Shown piece by piece: positions 1 to 10,608 of a DNA stretch of 64,000 nucleotides. The notes under the pieces are model-generated. The model saw only the letters and a program-made list of their open reading frames with translations. It made no database searches and was not told the DNA's origin. This stretch comes from Allobosea sp. (GTDB taxonomy: Bacteria; Pseudomonadota; Alphaproteobacteria; Rhizobiales; Beijerinckiaceae): the NCBI GenBank assembly GCA_024231975.1, contig JAAEQB010000050.1:310001-374000 (forward strand), in the 5' to 3' direction. A program made the translations under genes and the position numbers. Each line of letters begins with the position of its first letter. Positions within the stretch are counted from its first letter, which is position 1.

Positions 1-47
1 GAAAACGAGTGCAGGAATGCCGGTGTTCTCTCAGCCAGTCACCAGGA

Positions 48-692
48 TCAGCCGACCTTCCCGTATCCTGCGAATTTCGCCGAGACGCGCTCCATCTCTG
101 CAGCGTCGAGGATCACCGGCTCGAGCCCGGAGGCGAGCAGGTCGAGATACTGCCCGGCGAGGTTCTCGACCTCGGCGACGATGGTGTGCGCCCCCGCCAG
201 GCTCGCGCCCAGCGCGATCACGCCGTGATTGGCGAGCAGCACCGCCTTGCGACCCTCCAGCGCCTCGACCGCGTTCGCCGCCAGCTCCGGCGAGCCGAAG
301 GTGGCGTAGTCGGCGCAGCGCACATCAGAGCCGCCGCAGAGCGCGATCATGTAATGGAAAGCCGGGATGCCGCGCCGCGCGCAGGACAGCGCCGTGGCGC
401 GCGGCGAATGCGTGTGGACGATCGCCTGCGCATCCGGCCGCGCCTTGTAGATCGCGACATGGAACGGCCATTCCGAGGAGGGCTTGCGGCTGCCGCTGAG
501 GACGGTTCCGTCAAGGGCGAGATAGATCAGGTCCTCCGGCTTCGTCCGCGCATAGGGCAGCCCAGAAGGCGTGATCAGGAACCCGTCGCCGAAGCGCGCG
601 GAGACATTGCCGGATTTCGAGGGGCAGAAGCCGGCCTTGTCGATCGCCTGAGCGACCGCGACGACCTCTTCACGCAGTGTCTGCTCACTCAT
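48..692 (-). CDS. ald2: Class II aldolase, probable 5-(methylthio)ribulose-1-phosphate aldolase
   Basis: A 214-residue class II (zinc) aldolase of the fuculose-phosphate aldolase/adducin family. The zinc ligands are visible as H93-x-H95 and H156 (in NHGV), and the catalytic acid is E74 in the SSEW motif. The start codon overlaps the stop of mtnA (ATGA at 689-692), so the two are translationally coupled. Family knowledge: in DHAP shunts this enzyme splits 5-methylthioribulose-1-phosphate into dihydroxyacetone phosphate and 2-methylthioacetaldehyde. I assign that substrate from the mtnP-apt-mtnA operon, not from the sequence alone. A MtnB-type dehydratase is less likely because that family is structurally related but normally sits with MtnC/MtnD, which are absent here. 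The symbol follows DHAP-shunt usage. Confidence 0.8.
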   Translation of the reverse strand: MSEQTLREEVVAVAQAIDKAGFCPSKSGNVSARFGDGFLITPSGLPYARTKPEDLIYLALDGTVLSGSRKPSSEWPFHVAIYKARPDAQAIVHTHSPRATALSCARRGIPAFHYMIALCGGSDVRCADYATFGSPELAANAVEALEGRKAVLLANHGVIALGASLAGAHTIVAEVENLAGQYLDLLASGLEPVILDAAEMERVSAKFAGYGKVG

Positions 693-1798
693 GCCGCCAC
701 ACCACTCGTCATCTCAGGAAAGAGTTTGGCCAGCCCTTCGGCACTGGCCGGCGCGATGCCGCGCTCGGTGATCAGGCCGGTGACGAGCCGCGCCGGCGTG
801 ACGTCGAAGGCCGGGTTGCAGGCCGGACTGCCGGGCGCCGTGACCTGGAAGAAGCCGGTGCGGCCATCCTCGGCCTGGCCGAAGACGTGCGTGACCTCGC
901 GCTGGCTGCGCTCCTCGATCGGAATGTCCTTGAGCCCGTCAACAATCGTCCAGTCGATTGTCGGCGAGGGCAGCGCCACATAGAACGGCACGCCGTTGTC
1001 CTTCGCCGCCAGCGCCTTGAGATAGGTGCCGATCTTGTTGGCGACATCGCCCGTCGCCGTCGTCCGGTCGGTGCCGACGATCACCATGTCGACCTGGCCA
1101 TGCTGCATCAGATGCCCGCCGGCATTGTCGACGATCACGGCATGCGGCACGCCATGGCTGCCGAGTTCATAGGCGGTCAGCGCCGCGCCCTGGTTGCGCG
1201 GCCGGGTCTCGTCGACCCAGACATGGACAGGAATGTCGGCGTCATGCGCCAGATAGATCGGCGCCAGCGCCGTGCCCCAGTCGACGGTGGCGAGCCAGCC
1301 GGCATTGCAATGGGTCAGGATGTTGACCGACTCACCCGCCGGCTTCTTCGCCGCGATCTCGCGGATCAACTTGAGCCCATGCTCGCCGATGGCATGGCAG
1401 AGCGCGACGTCCTCGTCGCAGATCGCTCCCGCCTCGGCATAGGCCGCGGCGACCCGCTCCGTTTGCGGCAGGTCGAGCAGGCGCCGGCGCATCCTTGCCA
1501 GCGCCCAGTGCAGGTTGACCGCCGTCGGCCGGGTCGCTCCGAGCAGGGCAAGGGCCTGTTCCAGCGCCGCATCGGAGGCGTCGACCCGCAGCGCCAACGC
1601 GACGCCATAGGCCGCAGTCGCGCCGATCAGCGGGGCGCCACGGACGGTCATATGGCGGATCGCATGCGCGGCTTCTTCGGCGGTCGACAGCCGCACCGTC
1701 TCGAAATGGAAGGGCAGCCGCGTCTGGTCGATGACACGGACACCCCACCCGTCCTCGTCGAGCCAGATGGTGCGGTAATGCCGTCCGTGGATCTTCAT
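689..1798 (-). CDS. mtnA: S-methyl-5-thioribose-1-phosphate isomerase
   Basis: A 369-residue member of the eIF2B-alpha/MtnA family. It converts 5-methylthioribose-1-phosphate (or 5-deoxyribose-1-phosphate) to the matching ribulose-1-phosphate in the cytosol. The catalytic cysteine is C164 in THCNAG and the catalytic aspartate is D244 in GTDRT, matching the known Cys/Asp pair. The N-terminal RGAPLIGA motif (53-60) is typical. It lies 4 nt downstream of apt and overlaps the aldolase gene by 4 nt, so it is the third gene of a four-gene operon. Confidence 0.93.
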   Translation of the reverse strand: MKIHGRHYRTIWLDEDGWGVRVIDQTRLPFHFETVRLSTAEEAAHAIRHMTVRGAPLIGATAAYGVALALRVDASDAALEQALALLGATRPTAVNLHWALARMRRRLLDLPQTERVAAAYAEAGAICDEDVALCHAIGEHGLKLIREIAAKKPAGESVNILTHCNAGWLATVDWGTALAPIYLAHDADIPVHVWVDETRPRNQGAALTAYELGSHGVPHAVIVDNAGGHLMQHGQVDMVIVGTDRTTATGDVANKIGTYLKALAAKDNGVPFYVALPSPTIDWTIVDGLKDIPIEERSQREVTHVFGQAEDGRTGFFQVTAPGSPACNPAFDVTPARLVTGLITERGIAPASAEGLAKLFPEMTSGVAA

Positions 1799-1802
1799 GG
1801 CG

Positions 1803-2348
1803 TCAATGCCCCGCGAAGGAGACCAGCGTACGCACCGGCACGCCGAGCCGCCTGATCTTGTCGGCGCCGCCGAGATCAGGCAGGTCGATGATGAAGCAGG
1901 CCGCGACGACCTCGGCCCCGAGCGACGAGAGCAGCTTCACCGCTGCCTCGGCCGTGCCGCCGGTCGCGACGAGGTCGTCGACCAGGAGGACGCGCTCGCC
2001 GCGCGAGACCGCATCCCTGTGCACCTCGATCTCGTCGTCGCCATATTCGAGCGAATAGGGCATGCCGACCGTCTCATGTGGCAGCTTGCCCTTCTTGCGC
2101 ACCGGCACGAAGCCAGCCGAGAGTTGATGCGCCACGGCGCCACCGAGGATGAAGCCACGCGCCTCGATGCCGGCGATCTTGGCGATCTTCAGCCCGGCGA
2201 AAGGCTGCACCAATTCGTCCACGGCACGACGGAAGGCACGGGCATCGCCGAGCAGCGTGGTGATGTCGCGGAACTGGATTCCGGGCGCCGGATAATCGGG
2301 GATCGTCCGGATCGCATTCTTCAGATCTGCAAGCGCGCTGCGGTCCAT
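1803..2348 (-). CDS. apt: Adenine phosphoribosyltransferase
   Basis: A 181-residue purine phosphoribosyltransferase that makes AMP from adenine and PRPP. The PRPP-binding loop lies at residues 121-133 ([10 protein letters not shown] with the two acidic residues D124-D125). Its length and the N-terminal IPDYPAPGI stretch are typical of Apt. It sits between mtnP, 69 nt upstream, and mtnA, 4 nt downstream. Adenine released by MtnP would be salvaged directly by this enzyme, which explains its place in the operon. Confidence 0.95.
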   Translation of the reverse strand: MDRSALADLKNAIRTIPDYPAPGIQFRDITTLLGDARAFRRAVDELVQPFAGLKIAKIAGIEARGFILGGAVAHQLSAGFVPVRKKGKLPHETVGMPYSLEYGDDEIEVHRDAVSRGERVLLVDDLVATGGTAEAAVKLLSSLGAEVVAACFIIDLPDLGGADKIRRLGVPVRTLVSFAGH

Positions 2349-2417
2349 GACAAAACGTCCATCGGCTGGGGGCTCCTCTTAACCCGAGGTACCCGTTCCG
2401 GGAAAGCCGGCGCAGTG

Positions 2418-3299
<882 letters not shown>

Positions 3300-3390
3300 G
3301 CCTCAGTCTCCGATGATTGCCCGGACAAGGATCGAGATTCGTGACAGCCGTAACACGGCGGCGCACGCGATCGAATGTGGTCCACAAACG

Positions 3391-3418
3391 AAAAGGGCCC
3401 CGTCTCCGGGGCCCTTTC
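3391..3418 (-). terminator. Rho-independent terminator of petABC
   Basis: A perfect 11-bp stem with a 4-nt loop (stem arms 3392-3402 and 3407-3417). Read on the minus strand it is followed by a T-rich run (TTTTCGTTT). It begins 16 nt after the petC stop and so fits as the operon terminator. It also separates petABC from mtnP. Confidence 0.85.
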
Positions 3419-3433
3419 CAACTCAGGTCTCGC

Positions 3434-4312
3434 TCAGTGCGCCGAGGCGTGGTCGGGCAGGCGCGACCAGATCTTCTTCTTGGTGAAGTAGAGCAGGCCG
3501 GCGAAGAGCGCCAAGAAGATCATCACCTGGAAGCCCATGCGCTTGCGGGCTTCGAGATGCGGCTCCGCCATCCAGACCATGAAGGCGGCGACATCCTTGG
3601 AGTACTGCTCGACCGTCTCCGGCACCGGAGACTTGCCGTCCGCACCCTTCGGGTATTCGACCTGGCCGTCGCTCAGCGGCTTCGGCATCGCGATCAAATG
3701 GCCGGGCATAAAGTGGTTGTAGTTTTGGCCCGGCAGCAGCGTCACGCCGGCCGGCGGCTCGGCGTAGCCGGTCAGGAGCGCGACGATATAGTCCGGCCCC
3801 TGCTCCTGATACTGGGTGAAGATGTCGAAGACGAACTTCGGGAAGCCGCGCTCATAGGTACGCGCCTTGGCGAGCATGTCGATCGGCGGCGGGTAGGCGC
3901 CGCCATTGGCGGCGCGGGCTGCCTGCTCGTTCGCGAACGGCGCCGGGAAGGCGTCGGCCGCGCGGCCGGGGCGCTCGAACATCTCGCCCGAATCGTTCGG
4001 GCCGTCCTTGATGTTGGTGTAGCTCGCCGCCAGCGCAGCAACCTGCGAGGGCGTGAAGCCGGGGCCGCCCGGCTCCGCCAGGTTGCGGAAGCGGATCAGG
4101 CTCATCGCGTGGCAGTTGGCGCAGACTTCCTTGGCGACCTTGAAGCCGCGCTGCAGCTGGGCCCGGTCGAACTTGCCGAACGGGCCGGAGAACGACCAGC
4201 TCTGCGGCGGCGGCTTCGGCGCGCCTTCGGCGGCCAGGACCGGCGAGGCGGCGGCAAGCGCAAGGCCGGTGACGAGGCCAGCGAGCGACAGGCGGAGGGA
4301 CATCTTGCTCAT
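3434..4312 (-). CDS. petC: Ubiquinol-cytochrome c reductase cytochrome c1
   Basis: A 292-residue cytochrome c1, the haem c subunit of the bc1 complex in the periplasm. A signal peptide ends near residue 28 (ASPVLAA). The haem motif CANCH is at residues 64-68. A C-terminal anchor helix lies near residues 265-283 and is followed by lysines. I start at the ATG at 4312 because it gives a proper signal peptide; the open frame runs further upstream only as a shadow of petB. It follows petB by 8 nt. In some rhizobia petB and petC are fused; here they are separate. Confidence 0.95.
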   Translation of the reverse strand: MSKMSLRLSLAGLVTGLALAAASPVLAAEGAPKPPPQSWSFSGPFGKFDRAQLQRGFKVAKEVCANCHAMSLIRFRNLAEPGGPGFTPSQVAALAASYTNIKDGPNDSGEMFERPGRAADAFPAPFANEQAARAANGGAYPPPIDMLAKARTYERGFPKFVFDIFTQYQEQGPDYIVALLTGYAEPPAGVTLLPGQNYNHFMPGHLIAMPKPLSDGQVEYPKGADGKSPVPETVEQYSKDVAAFMVWMAEPHLEARKRMGFQVMIFLALFAGLLYFTKKKIWSRLPDHASAH

Positions 4313-4320
4313 GGTCTCGT

Positions 4321-5592
4321 TCAGCCCTTGGCCTGCGGTTCCGAAGCGGTGGCGTGGCCGAGGCGTGCGCCCGAGCCGCCGAGCACCGAGTCGGCGATGG
4401 AGGTCGGCAGCGGGGCCGGCCGTTCGAAGATGCCGATCAGCGCCAGCGCCAGGAAGAAGCCGAAATACAGCACCGTCAGGATACGCGAGATCGTGACATA
4501 GGGCTCGTCGGCGGGCATGGCGCCGAGATAGCCGAGGCCGATGCAGACCAGGACGAACATCCAGAAGAACTGGCGCGCGATCGGCCGGTAGGTCATCGAC
4601 TTGACCTTGGAGGTATCGATCCATGGCAGGAAGGCGAGGATCACGATCGCGCCGCCCATGGCGAGCACGCCGCCGAGCTTGTCGGGAATGGCGCGCAGGA
4701 TCGCGTAGAAGGGCAGGAAATACCATTCCGGCACGATGTGGGCCGGCGTCGAAGCCGGGTTCGCCGGGATGTAGTTGTCGGCGTGGCCCATGAAGTTCGG
4801 CTGGTAGAAGACGAACCAGGCGAAGACCAGCATGAAGCAGACCATGCCGAACAGGTCCTTGATGGTCGCATAGGGCGTGAAGGGAACGGTGTCCTTCTTG
4901 ACGTCCTTGACCTCGACGCCCGACGGATTGTTCTGGCCGACATGGTGCAGCGCCCAGATGTGCAGGACGACGACGCCCGCGATCATGAAGGGTAGCAGGA
5001 AGTGCAACGAGAAGAAGCGGTTCAGCGTCGGGTTATCGACCGAATAGCCGCCCCACAGGAAGGTGACGATCGTCTCGCCGATCACCGGCAGCGCCGAGAA
5101 CAGGTTGGTGATGACGGTCGCGCCCCAGAAAGACATCTGGCCCCAGGGCAGGACGTAGCCCATGAAGGCGGTGGCCATCATCAGCAGGAAGATGATGACG
5201 CCGAGGATCCACAGCACCTCGCGCGGTGCCTTGTACGAGCCGTAATAGAGGCCGCGGAAGATGTGGATGTAGACCGCCACGAAGAACATCGAGGCGCCGT
5301 TGGAGTGCAGGTAGCGCAGCAGCCAGCCGAAGTTCACGTCGCGCATGATGTGCTCGACGGAGTTGAACGCCATCGTCGCATGCGGCGTGTAGTGCATCGC
5401 CAGGATCACGCCGGTGATGATCTGCGCCACCAGCATGAACACGAGGATGCCGCCGAAGGTCCACAGCAGGTTGAGGTTGCGCGGCACCGGGTAGGAAACG
5501 GCCGAATCATGCATCAGCCGCACGATCGGCAGGCGCGCATCGAGCCAGCGCTCGATCCCCGTCTTCGGTTGGTAGGTGCTGTGACCGCTCAT
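4321..5592 (-). CDS. petB: Cytochrome b of the bc1 complex
   Basis: A protein of about 423 residues with the usual eight-helix layout of bacterial cytochrome b. It is the di-haem membrane subunit that holds the Qo and Qi sites. The PEWY signature of the Qo site is present, along with family motifs such as the WG-type ligand regions near HSNGAS and LHIWALHH. I chose the ATG at 5592, which has GAGG at a suitable distance; a TTG 21 nt upstream keeps the frame open. It is the middle gene of petABC. Confidence 0.95.
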   Translation of the reverse strand: MSGHSTYQPKTGIERWLDARLPIVRLMHDSAVSYPVPRNLNLLWTFGGILVFMLVAQIITGVILAMHYTPHATMAFNSVEHIMRDVNFGWLLRYLHSNGASMFFVAVYIHIFRGLYYGSYKAPREVLWILGVIIFLLMMATAFMGYVLPWGQMSFWGATVITNLFSALPVIGETIVTFLWGGYSVDNPTLNRFFSLHFLLPFMIAGVVVLHIWALHHVGQNNPSGVEVKDVKKDTVPFTPYATIKDLFGMVCFMLVFAWFVFYQPNFMGHADNYIPANPASTPAHIVPEWYFLPFYAILRAIPDKLGGVLAMGGAIVILAFLPWIDTSKVKSMTYRPIARQFFWMFVLVCIGLGYLGAMPADEPYVTISRILTVLYFGFFLALALIGIFERPAPLPTSIADSVLGGSGARLGHATASEPQAKG

Positions 5593-5645
5593 GCTCGCCT
5601 CAAGCTCTCTCAATTCCGCTCGATGCCGTCCTCGCCTTTGGAGGC

Positions 5646-6197
5646 TCAGCCGATCTTGATCTTGGTGTCGGTGGTGAACGCGTAGGGCGGCACCGGCAGG
5701 TTCAGCGGCGCGGGCCCCTTGCGGATGCGGCCGGAGGAATCGTAGTGCGAGCCGTGGCAGGGGCAGAACCAGCCGTCGAACTCGCCCCGCGGCTCACCGG
5801 GAGCGGTGCCGAGCGGCACGCAGCCGAGATGAGTGCAGTTGCCGTAGACGACGAGGAAGCGCTCGTGGCCGGCCTTGGTGCGCTGCTGGTCGGTCTGCGG
5901 ATCGCGCAGCGTCGCGACGTCGACGGCGAGCGCTTCGTCGATCTCCTTCTTGGTGCGGTTGCGCACGAAGATCAGCTTGCCGCGCCAGAACAGCTTGATC
6001 GCCTGGCCTTCCGCGATCGGGGTCAGGTCGAGTTCGATCGGGGCGCCGGCGGCGACGACCTGCGCGTCCGGGGCGAGCTGGCCGACCAGCGGAACGAGGA
6101 GCGCAGCGGCGCCGACAGCGCCGAAAGCGCCGGTCGTCAGCATCAGGAAGTCGCGGCGGGTGGGTTCGGTGCCTGTCGTATCGGTCGCGTGCGCCAC
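5646..6197 (-). CDS. petA: Rieske iron-sulfur subunit of cytochrome bc1
   Basis: A 183-residue Rieske protein with a GTG start. The 2Fe-2S ligands are in CTHLGC (121-126) and CPCHGSHY (145-152). The N-terminus has a twin-arginine motif (TRRDF, 13-17) followed by a hydrophobic helix that stays as the membrane anchor, as is usual for Tat-exported Rieske proteins. It is the first gene of petABC and accepts electrons from ubiquinol. Confidence 0.96.
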   Translation of the reverse strand: MAHATDTTGTEPTRRDFLMLTTGAFGAVGAAALLVPLVGQLAPDAQVVAAGAPIELDLTPIAEGQAIKLFWRGKLIFVRNRTKKEIDEALAVDVATLRDPQTDQQRTKAGHERFLVVYGNCTHLGCVPLGTAPGEPRGEFDGWFCPCHGSHYDSSGRIRKGPAPLNLPVPPYAFTTDTKIKIG

Positions 6198-6387
6198 GAT
6201 CCAGTTCCCTGCTCGGCTGCCGGCGTGGCCGGCTTAAACAAATCAAGCGCCCTCACAGGGGCGCGGGCGCAGAACCGCCTTTCGGCGGCATGTCGCCTGC
6301 GCGCTCTTTGGCATGCAGTTTTGACGAAGTCTACTGTCGCACGTGCCGCAGCCCACTGCATCGCAGCAATGCCGCCGTGCAGTTTGC

Positions 6388-8253
6388 TCAGGCCGGAATC
6401 CGCTCGCTGTCGGCGAGCGCCAGGAAGCCGCCGGACTGCCGGGCCCACAGGCGGGCATAGAGCCCGCCGCGCCGCACCAGCTCGTCATGGCTGCCGATAT
6501 CGACGATCCGGCCCTTGTCGAGCACGATCAGCCGGTCGAGCGCAGCGATGGTCGAAAGCCGGTGCGCGATCGCGATCACAGTCTTTCCTTCCATTAATGT
6601 GGAAAGCTGCGCCTGGATCTCGGCCTCGACCTCCGAATCGAGCGCCGAGGTCGCCTCGTCCAGGATCAGGATCGGGGCGTCCTTGAGCAGGACGCGGGCG
6701 ATGGCGATGCGCTGGCGTTGGCCGCCGGAGAGCTTCACGCCACGCTCGCCGACCCGCGAATCGAAGCCCTGGCGCCCGTCCTGGTCGCTGAGGCCGAGAA
6801 CGAAGTCATGCGCAGCTGCCCGCTTGGCTGCGGCTGCGATCTCGTCCTGCGTCGCGCCGATCCGGCCATAGGCGATGTTGTCACCGATCGAGCGGTGCAG
6901 CAGCGAATTGTCCTGCGTCACCATGCCGATCTGGCTGCGCAGCGATTCCTGCGTGACATGGGCGATGTCCTGCCCGTCGATCAGGATCCGGCCCGAATCG
7001 AGCGGGTAGAGCCGCAGCAGCAGGTTGACCAGCGTCGACTTGCCGGCACCGGAGGGCCCGACCAGCCCGACCTTCTCGCCGGGCCTGATATCGAGGTCGA
7101 GATTCTCGAACAGCCCCTGCGGCTTGCCGTAATTGAAGCGGACATGCTCGAAACGGACCCCACCCTGCGCCACCTGGAGCGGCACGGCGTCGGCTGCGTC
7201 CGGCAGGTCGTGCGGCTTGGCGATCGTCTCCATGCTCTCCTGCACCGAGCCGATATTCTCGAAGATGCCGCGCACCAGATGGATCAGCCAGCCCGACATC
7301 TGGACGAGGCGCAGCACCAGGCCGATCGAGGCCGCGACTGCGCCTGGCGTCATCTCGCTTTGGCTCCACAGGTGTAGGCAAAGCCAGGCCGTGGCCACGA
7401 CCAGCAGGCTGTTCATCGTCTGCAGGATGACGCTGACGCCGGTGATCAGCCGCGACAGGTTGAGGAAGGAGGCGTTCCAGCGCGTCAACGAGTCGCGCAC
7501 AGCCGAGCGCTCGGCATCGGCACGGGCGAAGAGCTTCACCGTCAGGATGTTGGTGTAGGAATCGACGATGCGCCCGGTCGTGCTCGAGCGGCCCAGCGAG
7601 TTCGCCTCCGAGCGCTTCTTGGCGCGCGGCACGAAATAGATCAGCAGCGCGACATAGGCCGCGAGCCAGGCGATCACCGGCATGGCGAGCCAGACGCTGG
7701 TCGAGCCGAAGAAGCCGATCGCGACCGAGGCGAAGATCAGCGCGTACCAGAGGTCGTCGATGACCTCGATCGTCGCGCCGCGGATCGCCTGCCCGGCCTG
7801 GATCACCCGCGACGAGAGTCGGCCGGCGAAATCGTTCTGGAAATAGGAGAGCGCGTGGCCGAGCGTGTAGACATGGTTGCGCCAGCGGATCTGATTTGTG
7901 ATCTGCGGCACCACCACCTGGTCGACGATGGCGTGGTTGGCGAAATAGATCAGCGGCCGCGCGACGGTGACCACGAGTGCCGCGCCGATCAGCAGCCAGC
8001 CATGCTCGCCGAAGACCTGTTCGGGCGAGTTCTTGGTCAGCAGGTCGACGAACCAGCCGACCATCAGATACATCGCCGCCTCGATGCCGGAGAAACCGAG
8101 GCCTGTCAGCATGATCAGGGCCATCCAGCCCTTCACGCCCTTGATGTGATGCCACATGAAGCGGAACACGCCGGTCGGCGGCGTCTGCCGCTCGTCGAAG
8201 GGCGCGAAGACGTCGATACGGCTTTCAAGGAAACGGAAGAGCGGGGCGAACAT
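6388..8253 (-). CDS. ABC exporter, fused membrane and ATP-binding domains
   Basis: A half-transporter of about 621 residues in the MsbA/LagD-like group. The N-terminal half carries six predicted membrane helices. The C-terminal nucleotide-binding domain has Walker A GPSGAGKS, signature LSGGQRQR and Walker B/D-loop DEATSALD. I start at the ATG at 8253; the frame is open to 8412, but the extra 53 residues are arginine-rich and unlike the family. It stands alone, so the substrate cannot be read from context; lipid or drug export is usual for this group. Confidence 0.85.
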   Translation of the reverse strand: MFAPLFRFLESRIDVFAPFDERQTPPTGVFRFMWHHIKGVKGWMALIMLTGLGFSGIEAAMYLMVGWFVDLLTKNSPEQVFGEHGWLLIGAALVVTVARPLIYFANHAIVDQVVVPQITNQIRWRNHVYTLGHALSYFQNDFAGRLSSRVIQAGQAIRGATIEVIDDLWYALIFASVAIGFFGSTSVWLAMPVIAWLAAYVALLIYFVPRAKKRSEANSLGRSSTTGRIVDSYTNILTVKLFARADAERSAVRDSLTRWNASFLNLSRLITGVSVILQTMNSLLVVATAWLCLHLWSQSEMTPGAVAASIGLVLRLVQMSGWLIHLVRGIFENIGSVQESMETIAKPHDLPDAADAVPLQVAQGGVRFEHVRFNYGKPQGLFENLDLDIRPGEKVGLVGPSGAGKSTLVNLLLRLYPLDSGRILIDGQDIAHVTQESLRSQIGMVTQDNSLLHRSIGDNIAYGRIGATQDEIAAAAKRAAAHDFVLGLSDQDGRQGFDSRVGERGVKLSGGQRQRIAIARVLLKDAPILILDEATSALDSEVEAEIQAQLSTLMEGKTVIAIAHRLSTIAALDRLIVLDKGRIVDIGSHDELVRRGGLYARLWARQSGGFLALADSERIPA

Positions 8254-8456
8254 CTGAGACACCGCCCTCCTCGGATCGGCCGCTATCGATATGGGGCGCA
8301 TCGCGCGCCGTCGCCAGAGCTTGCGGCGCACGCCGGTCAAGCCATGACAGCAACGCATGGCGAACGGCAGATTGAACACCGAGAGGCTTCTGGTTGCGCA
8401 CTGTTCTGACAATCACACAGGCAGTGCGGGAATGAAGAATAATATTCTACCTAAGC

Positions 8457-8496
8457 GGGTAATTTTGGAAGAATATTACCCATAGTCGTACGACTA
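8457..8496. promoter_or_regulatory. AT-rich palindromes upstream of the exported RidA operon
   Basis: The 356-base gap between the ABC exporter and ridA-like gene contains a clearly AT-rich patch. Inside it are an inverted repeat (arms 8457-8463 and 8475-8481, GGGTAAT/ATTACCC, 11-nt spacer) and, two bases later, a perfect 14-bp palindrome at 8483-8496 (TAGTCGTACGACTA). These look like operators for a dimeric regulator of one or both divergent genes. No regulator gene is adjacent, so this is inference. Confidence 0.45.
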
Positions 8497-8609
8497 AGGA
8501 ACCACTACTTCGGCATGGCGGAGTCCGTGTTTACGTTCTTGCCTGCGTCCTCCGGACGCGCCGAGCATGCTTCCACGCCGCGGGTGACAGCGGCGATTTG
8601 GAGGCGACA

Positions 8610-9068
8610 ATGACCAAGATGCTTTGCGGGCTTGCCCTGGCGGGTGCGCTTGTCCTGCCGATATCCGCGCAGGCCCAGACAGCTGGCAAGACAGTGATCG
8701 CGACGCCGAATGCGCCGGAGGCGATCGGCCCCTATTCGCAGGCGATCAAGGCCGGAAACACGGTGTTTCTCGCCGGACAGATCCCGATCGATCCCAAGAC
8801 CAAGCAGCTGATGAAGGACGCCAGCATCGAGGATCAGACCAAGCTTGTCCTCGACAATCTCAAGGCCGTGCTCGAGGCCGACGGGCTGACGATGGACAAT
8901 GTCGTCTCGACCAGCGTTTTCATGAAGGATCTCAACGAGTTCGGCAAGATGAACGAGGTCTATGCGACCTATTTCAAGACGGCGCCACCTGCGCGCGCCA
9001 CCGTCGAGGTCGCCCGCCTGCCCAGAGACGTGAAGGTCGAGATCGGCGCCATCGCCGTCCGCCCCTGA
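8610..9068 (+). CDS. Exported RidA-family (YjgF/YER057c) enamine/imine deaminase
   Basis: A 152-residue Rid protein with an N-terminal signal peptide of about 22-26 residues ending near AQAQ. The mature part is a normal-length Rid domain with the signature [13 protein letters not shown]. The arginine needed for deaminase activity in archetypal RidA is present as R129. The ATG at 8610 has GGAGG five bases upstream; a TTG at 8598 is less likely. Most RidA proteins are cytosolic and hydrolyse reactive enamines made by PLP enzymes. Here export is predicted and the next gene is an exported PLP enzyme. Confidence 0.85.
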   Translation: MTKMLCGLALAGALVLPISAQAQTAGKTVIATPNAPEAIGPYSQAIKAGNTVFLAGQIPIDPKTKQLMKDASIEDQTKLVLDNLKAVLEADGLTMDNVVSTSVFMKDLNEFGKMNEVYATYFKTAPPARATVEVARLPRDVKVEIGAIAVRP

Positions 9069-9071
9069 GCT

Positions 9072-9099
9072 GAGCCGCCGGCCTTACGCCGGCGAGCTC
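9072..9099 (+). other. Stem-loop between the RidA and aminotransferase genes
   Basis: A GC-rich hairpin in the 75-nt gap: a perfect 7-bp stem (9076-9082 with 9088-9094, loop CTTAC), extended by GAGC/GCTC with one bulged base. No T-run follows, so it is more likely a processing or attenuation element within the operon than a full terminator. Confidence 0.45.
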
Positions 9100-9143
9100 C
9101 CGGCCTGCCGAAAAAGGACCGCCCGCAATCATGGAGTAGAGTC

Positions 9144-10556
9144 ATGCAGATCTCGGATGACAAGACGCTCGCTTTCGACCCGAACCGCCGCGCCTTCATC
9201 GGCGCCCTTGCTTCCTCCGCCGCCTTCGCCGGCTCTCTGGCGAGTTTCCTGCCCACGGGCGCCAGCGCCCAGGCGCCGGCAGCCGCCGCTCTCGCCAACG
9301 ACGCCGCCTTCTGGGCCGATGTCCGCAAGCTTTTCGATCAGAAGCCCGGCGTCCGCTACATGAACATCGGCACTGCCGGCTCCATGCCCGTCGAGACGCA
9401 AGCCTTCCTCCACGCGGAATCGCGCCGGCACGCTCACGAGTCGATGAGCGGCTACGGCAACTATCTGCCGCAACGCCAGGCGCTGGCGAAGAGCTTCGGC
9501 TGCGACGCCGACGAAATCGTCATGTCCGGCAACACCTCGGACGGCATGTGCCACGCCCTGCTCGGCATGGTCTGGCGCCCGGGCGACGAGATCGTCACCA
9601 CCAATCACGAGCATTCCGGCGGCAACGCGCCGATGGCGCTGCTGCAGGACCGCTATGGCGTGGTGATCAAGCGCGTCACCCTGCCGGTCGGCAACAAGCA
9701 GAAGGCGGAGGATTATGTCGAGCTGTTCTCAGCCGCGATCGGTCCGCGAACCAAGGCGATGGTGTTCTCGGCGCCGACCTACAAGACCGGCACTTTGCTG
9801 CCGGTCAAGATGCTGGCCAAGCTCGCCCATGACAAAGGCATCGTCAGCGTCTGCGACGCCGCACACCTGCCGGGCATGATCAACATCAACATGCGCGACC
9901 TCGGCGTCGACTTCCTGGCCGGCGCCGGCCACAAATGGCAGTGCGGGCCGCTTGGAACCGGTATCCTCTATGTCCGCAACAAGGTGCTGCCGCAATTCAA
10001 CCCGCTGCCGCTGCCGGACTACTTTCCCGTTGTGACCAGCGCCTATCCGGCCTCGGGCGGCCTGCCGCCGCGTAGCAGGACGGGCAACGAGACGGACGAC
10101 CTCGCTGCGCGCATCCAGAGCACTGGCAGCCGCAACGCACCCGTCTATCTGGCGCTCGCCAAATCGGTCGAGATCTGGGACCGGATCGGGCGCGACAAGA
10201 TCGCCACCTACACCGTCGGCATGGCACAGCATCTCAAGGAGAAGATCGCGGCGAAATGGGGCGTCGACTCCCTCTATTCGCCGAAGGATGATCCGCGCCT
10301 GGTCTGTGCCCTGACCGCCTTCAATCCGTTCCGCAATCCCGAGCACATCAAGGACAAGGCCAAGTCCGACGCCTTCGTGAAACGGATGCTGGACGAGTAC
10401 GGCTTCGTCATCCGCAACTCGAACTTCCCGGTCGCCGGCCAGAAGGACGAGCACTACGGGGTGCGCGTCTCGACGCATCTGTGGAGCAACATGGGTGATG
10501 TGGACCAGCTGGTCGACGCCATGTGGGAGCTCGCAGGCAAGATGCACGTCGCCTGA
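9144..10556 (+). CDS. Tat-exported class V aminotransferase-like PLP enzyme
   Basis: A 470-residue fold-type I PLP enzyme of the class V aminotransferase/isopenicillin-N-epimerase-like group. The PLP lysine is K264 in GHKW, and the cofactor-binding D238-A-A-H241 precedes it. The N-terminus carries a twin-arginine signal (NRRAFIG, R15-R16), a hydrophobic run and a cleavage-like ASAQA near 40-44. That predicts folding with PLP in the cytosol and export to the periplasm. An SD-like GGAG lies seven bases before the ATG. The substrate is unknown. The gene follows the exported Rid protein, suggesting a joint periplasmic pathway. Confidence 0.82.
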   Translation: MQISDDKTLAFDPNRRAFIGALASSAAFAGSLASFLPTGASAQAPAAAALANDAAFWADVRKLFDQKPGVRYMNIGTAGSMPVETQAFLHAESRRHAHESMSGYGNYLPQRQALAKSFGCDADEIVMSGNTSDGMCHALLGMVWRPGDEIVTTNHEHSGGNAPMALLQDRYGVVIKRVTLPVGNKQKAEDYVELFSAAIGPRTKAMVFSAPTYKTGTLLPVKMLAKLAHDKGIVSVCDAAHLPGMININMRDLGVDFLAGAGHKWQCGPLGTGILYVRNKVLPQFNPLPLPDYFPVVTSAYPASGGLPPRSRTGNETDDLAARIQSTGSRNAPVYLALAKSVEIWDRIGRDKIATYTVGMAQHLKEKIAAKWGVDSLYSPKDDPRLVCALTAFNPFRNPEHIKDKAKSDAFVKRMLDEYGFVIRNSNFPVAGQKDEHYGVRVSTHLWSNMGDVDQLVDAMWELAGKMHVA

Positions 10557-10562
10557 TCCAGG

Positions 10563-10602
10563 GCTTCGCCGCCAGCCGGGGGCGCTTGGCCGGCGGCGAA
10601 GC
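10563..10602 (+). other. Strong stem-loop before trmL
   Basis: An 11-bp perfect stem (10563-10573 with 10592-10602) with further partial pairing inside its loop. It starts a few bases after the aminotransferase stop and ends 6 nt before the first trmL ATG. No T-run follows. It may partly terminate the upstream operon or hide the ribosome site of trmL. Confidence 0.5.
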
Positions 10603-10608
10603 TTGACG

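Noticed and set aside
1..47. Possible end of another gene at the left edge.
   Set aside because: The first 47 bases show no stop-anchored coding sequence or terminator that I can support.
9129..9614. Minus-strand frame covering the aminotransferase N-terminus.
   Set aside because: It is a shadow of the plus-strand gene with no family motif.
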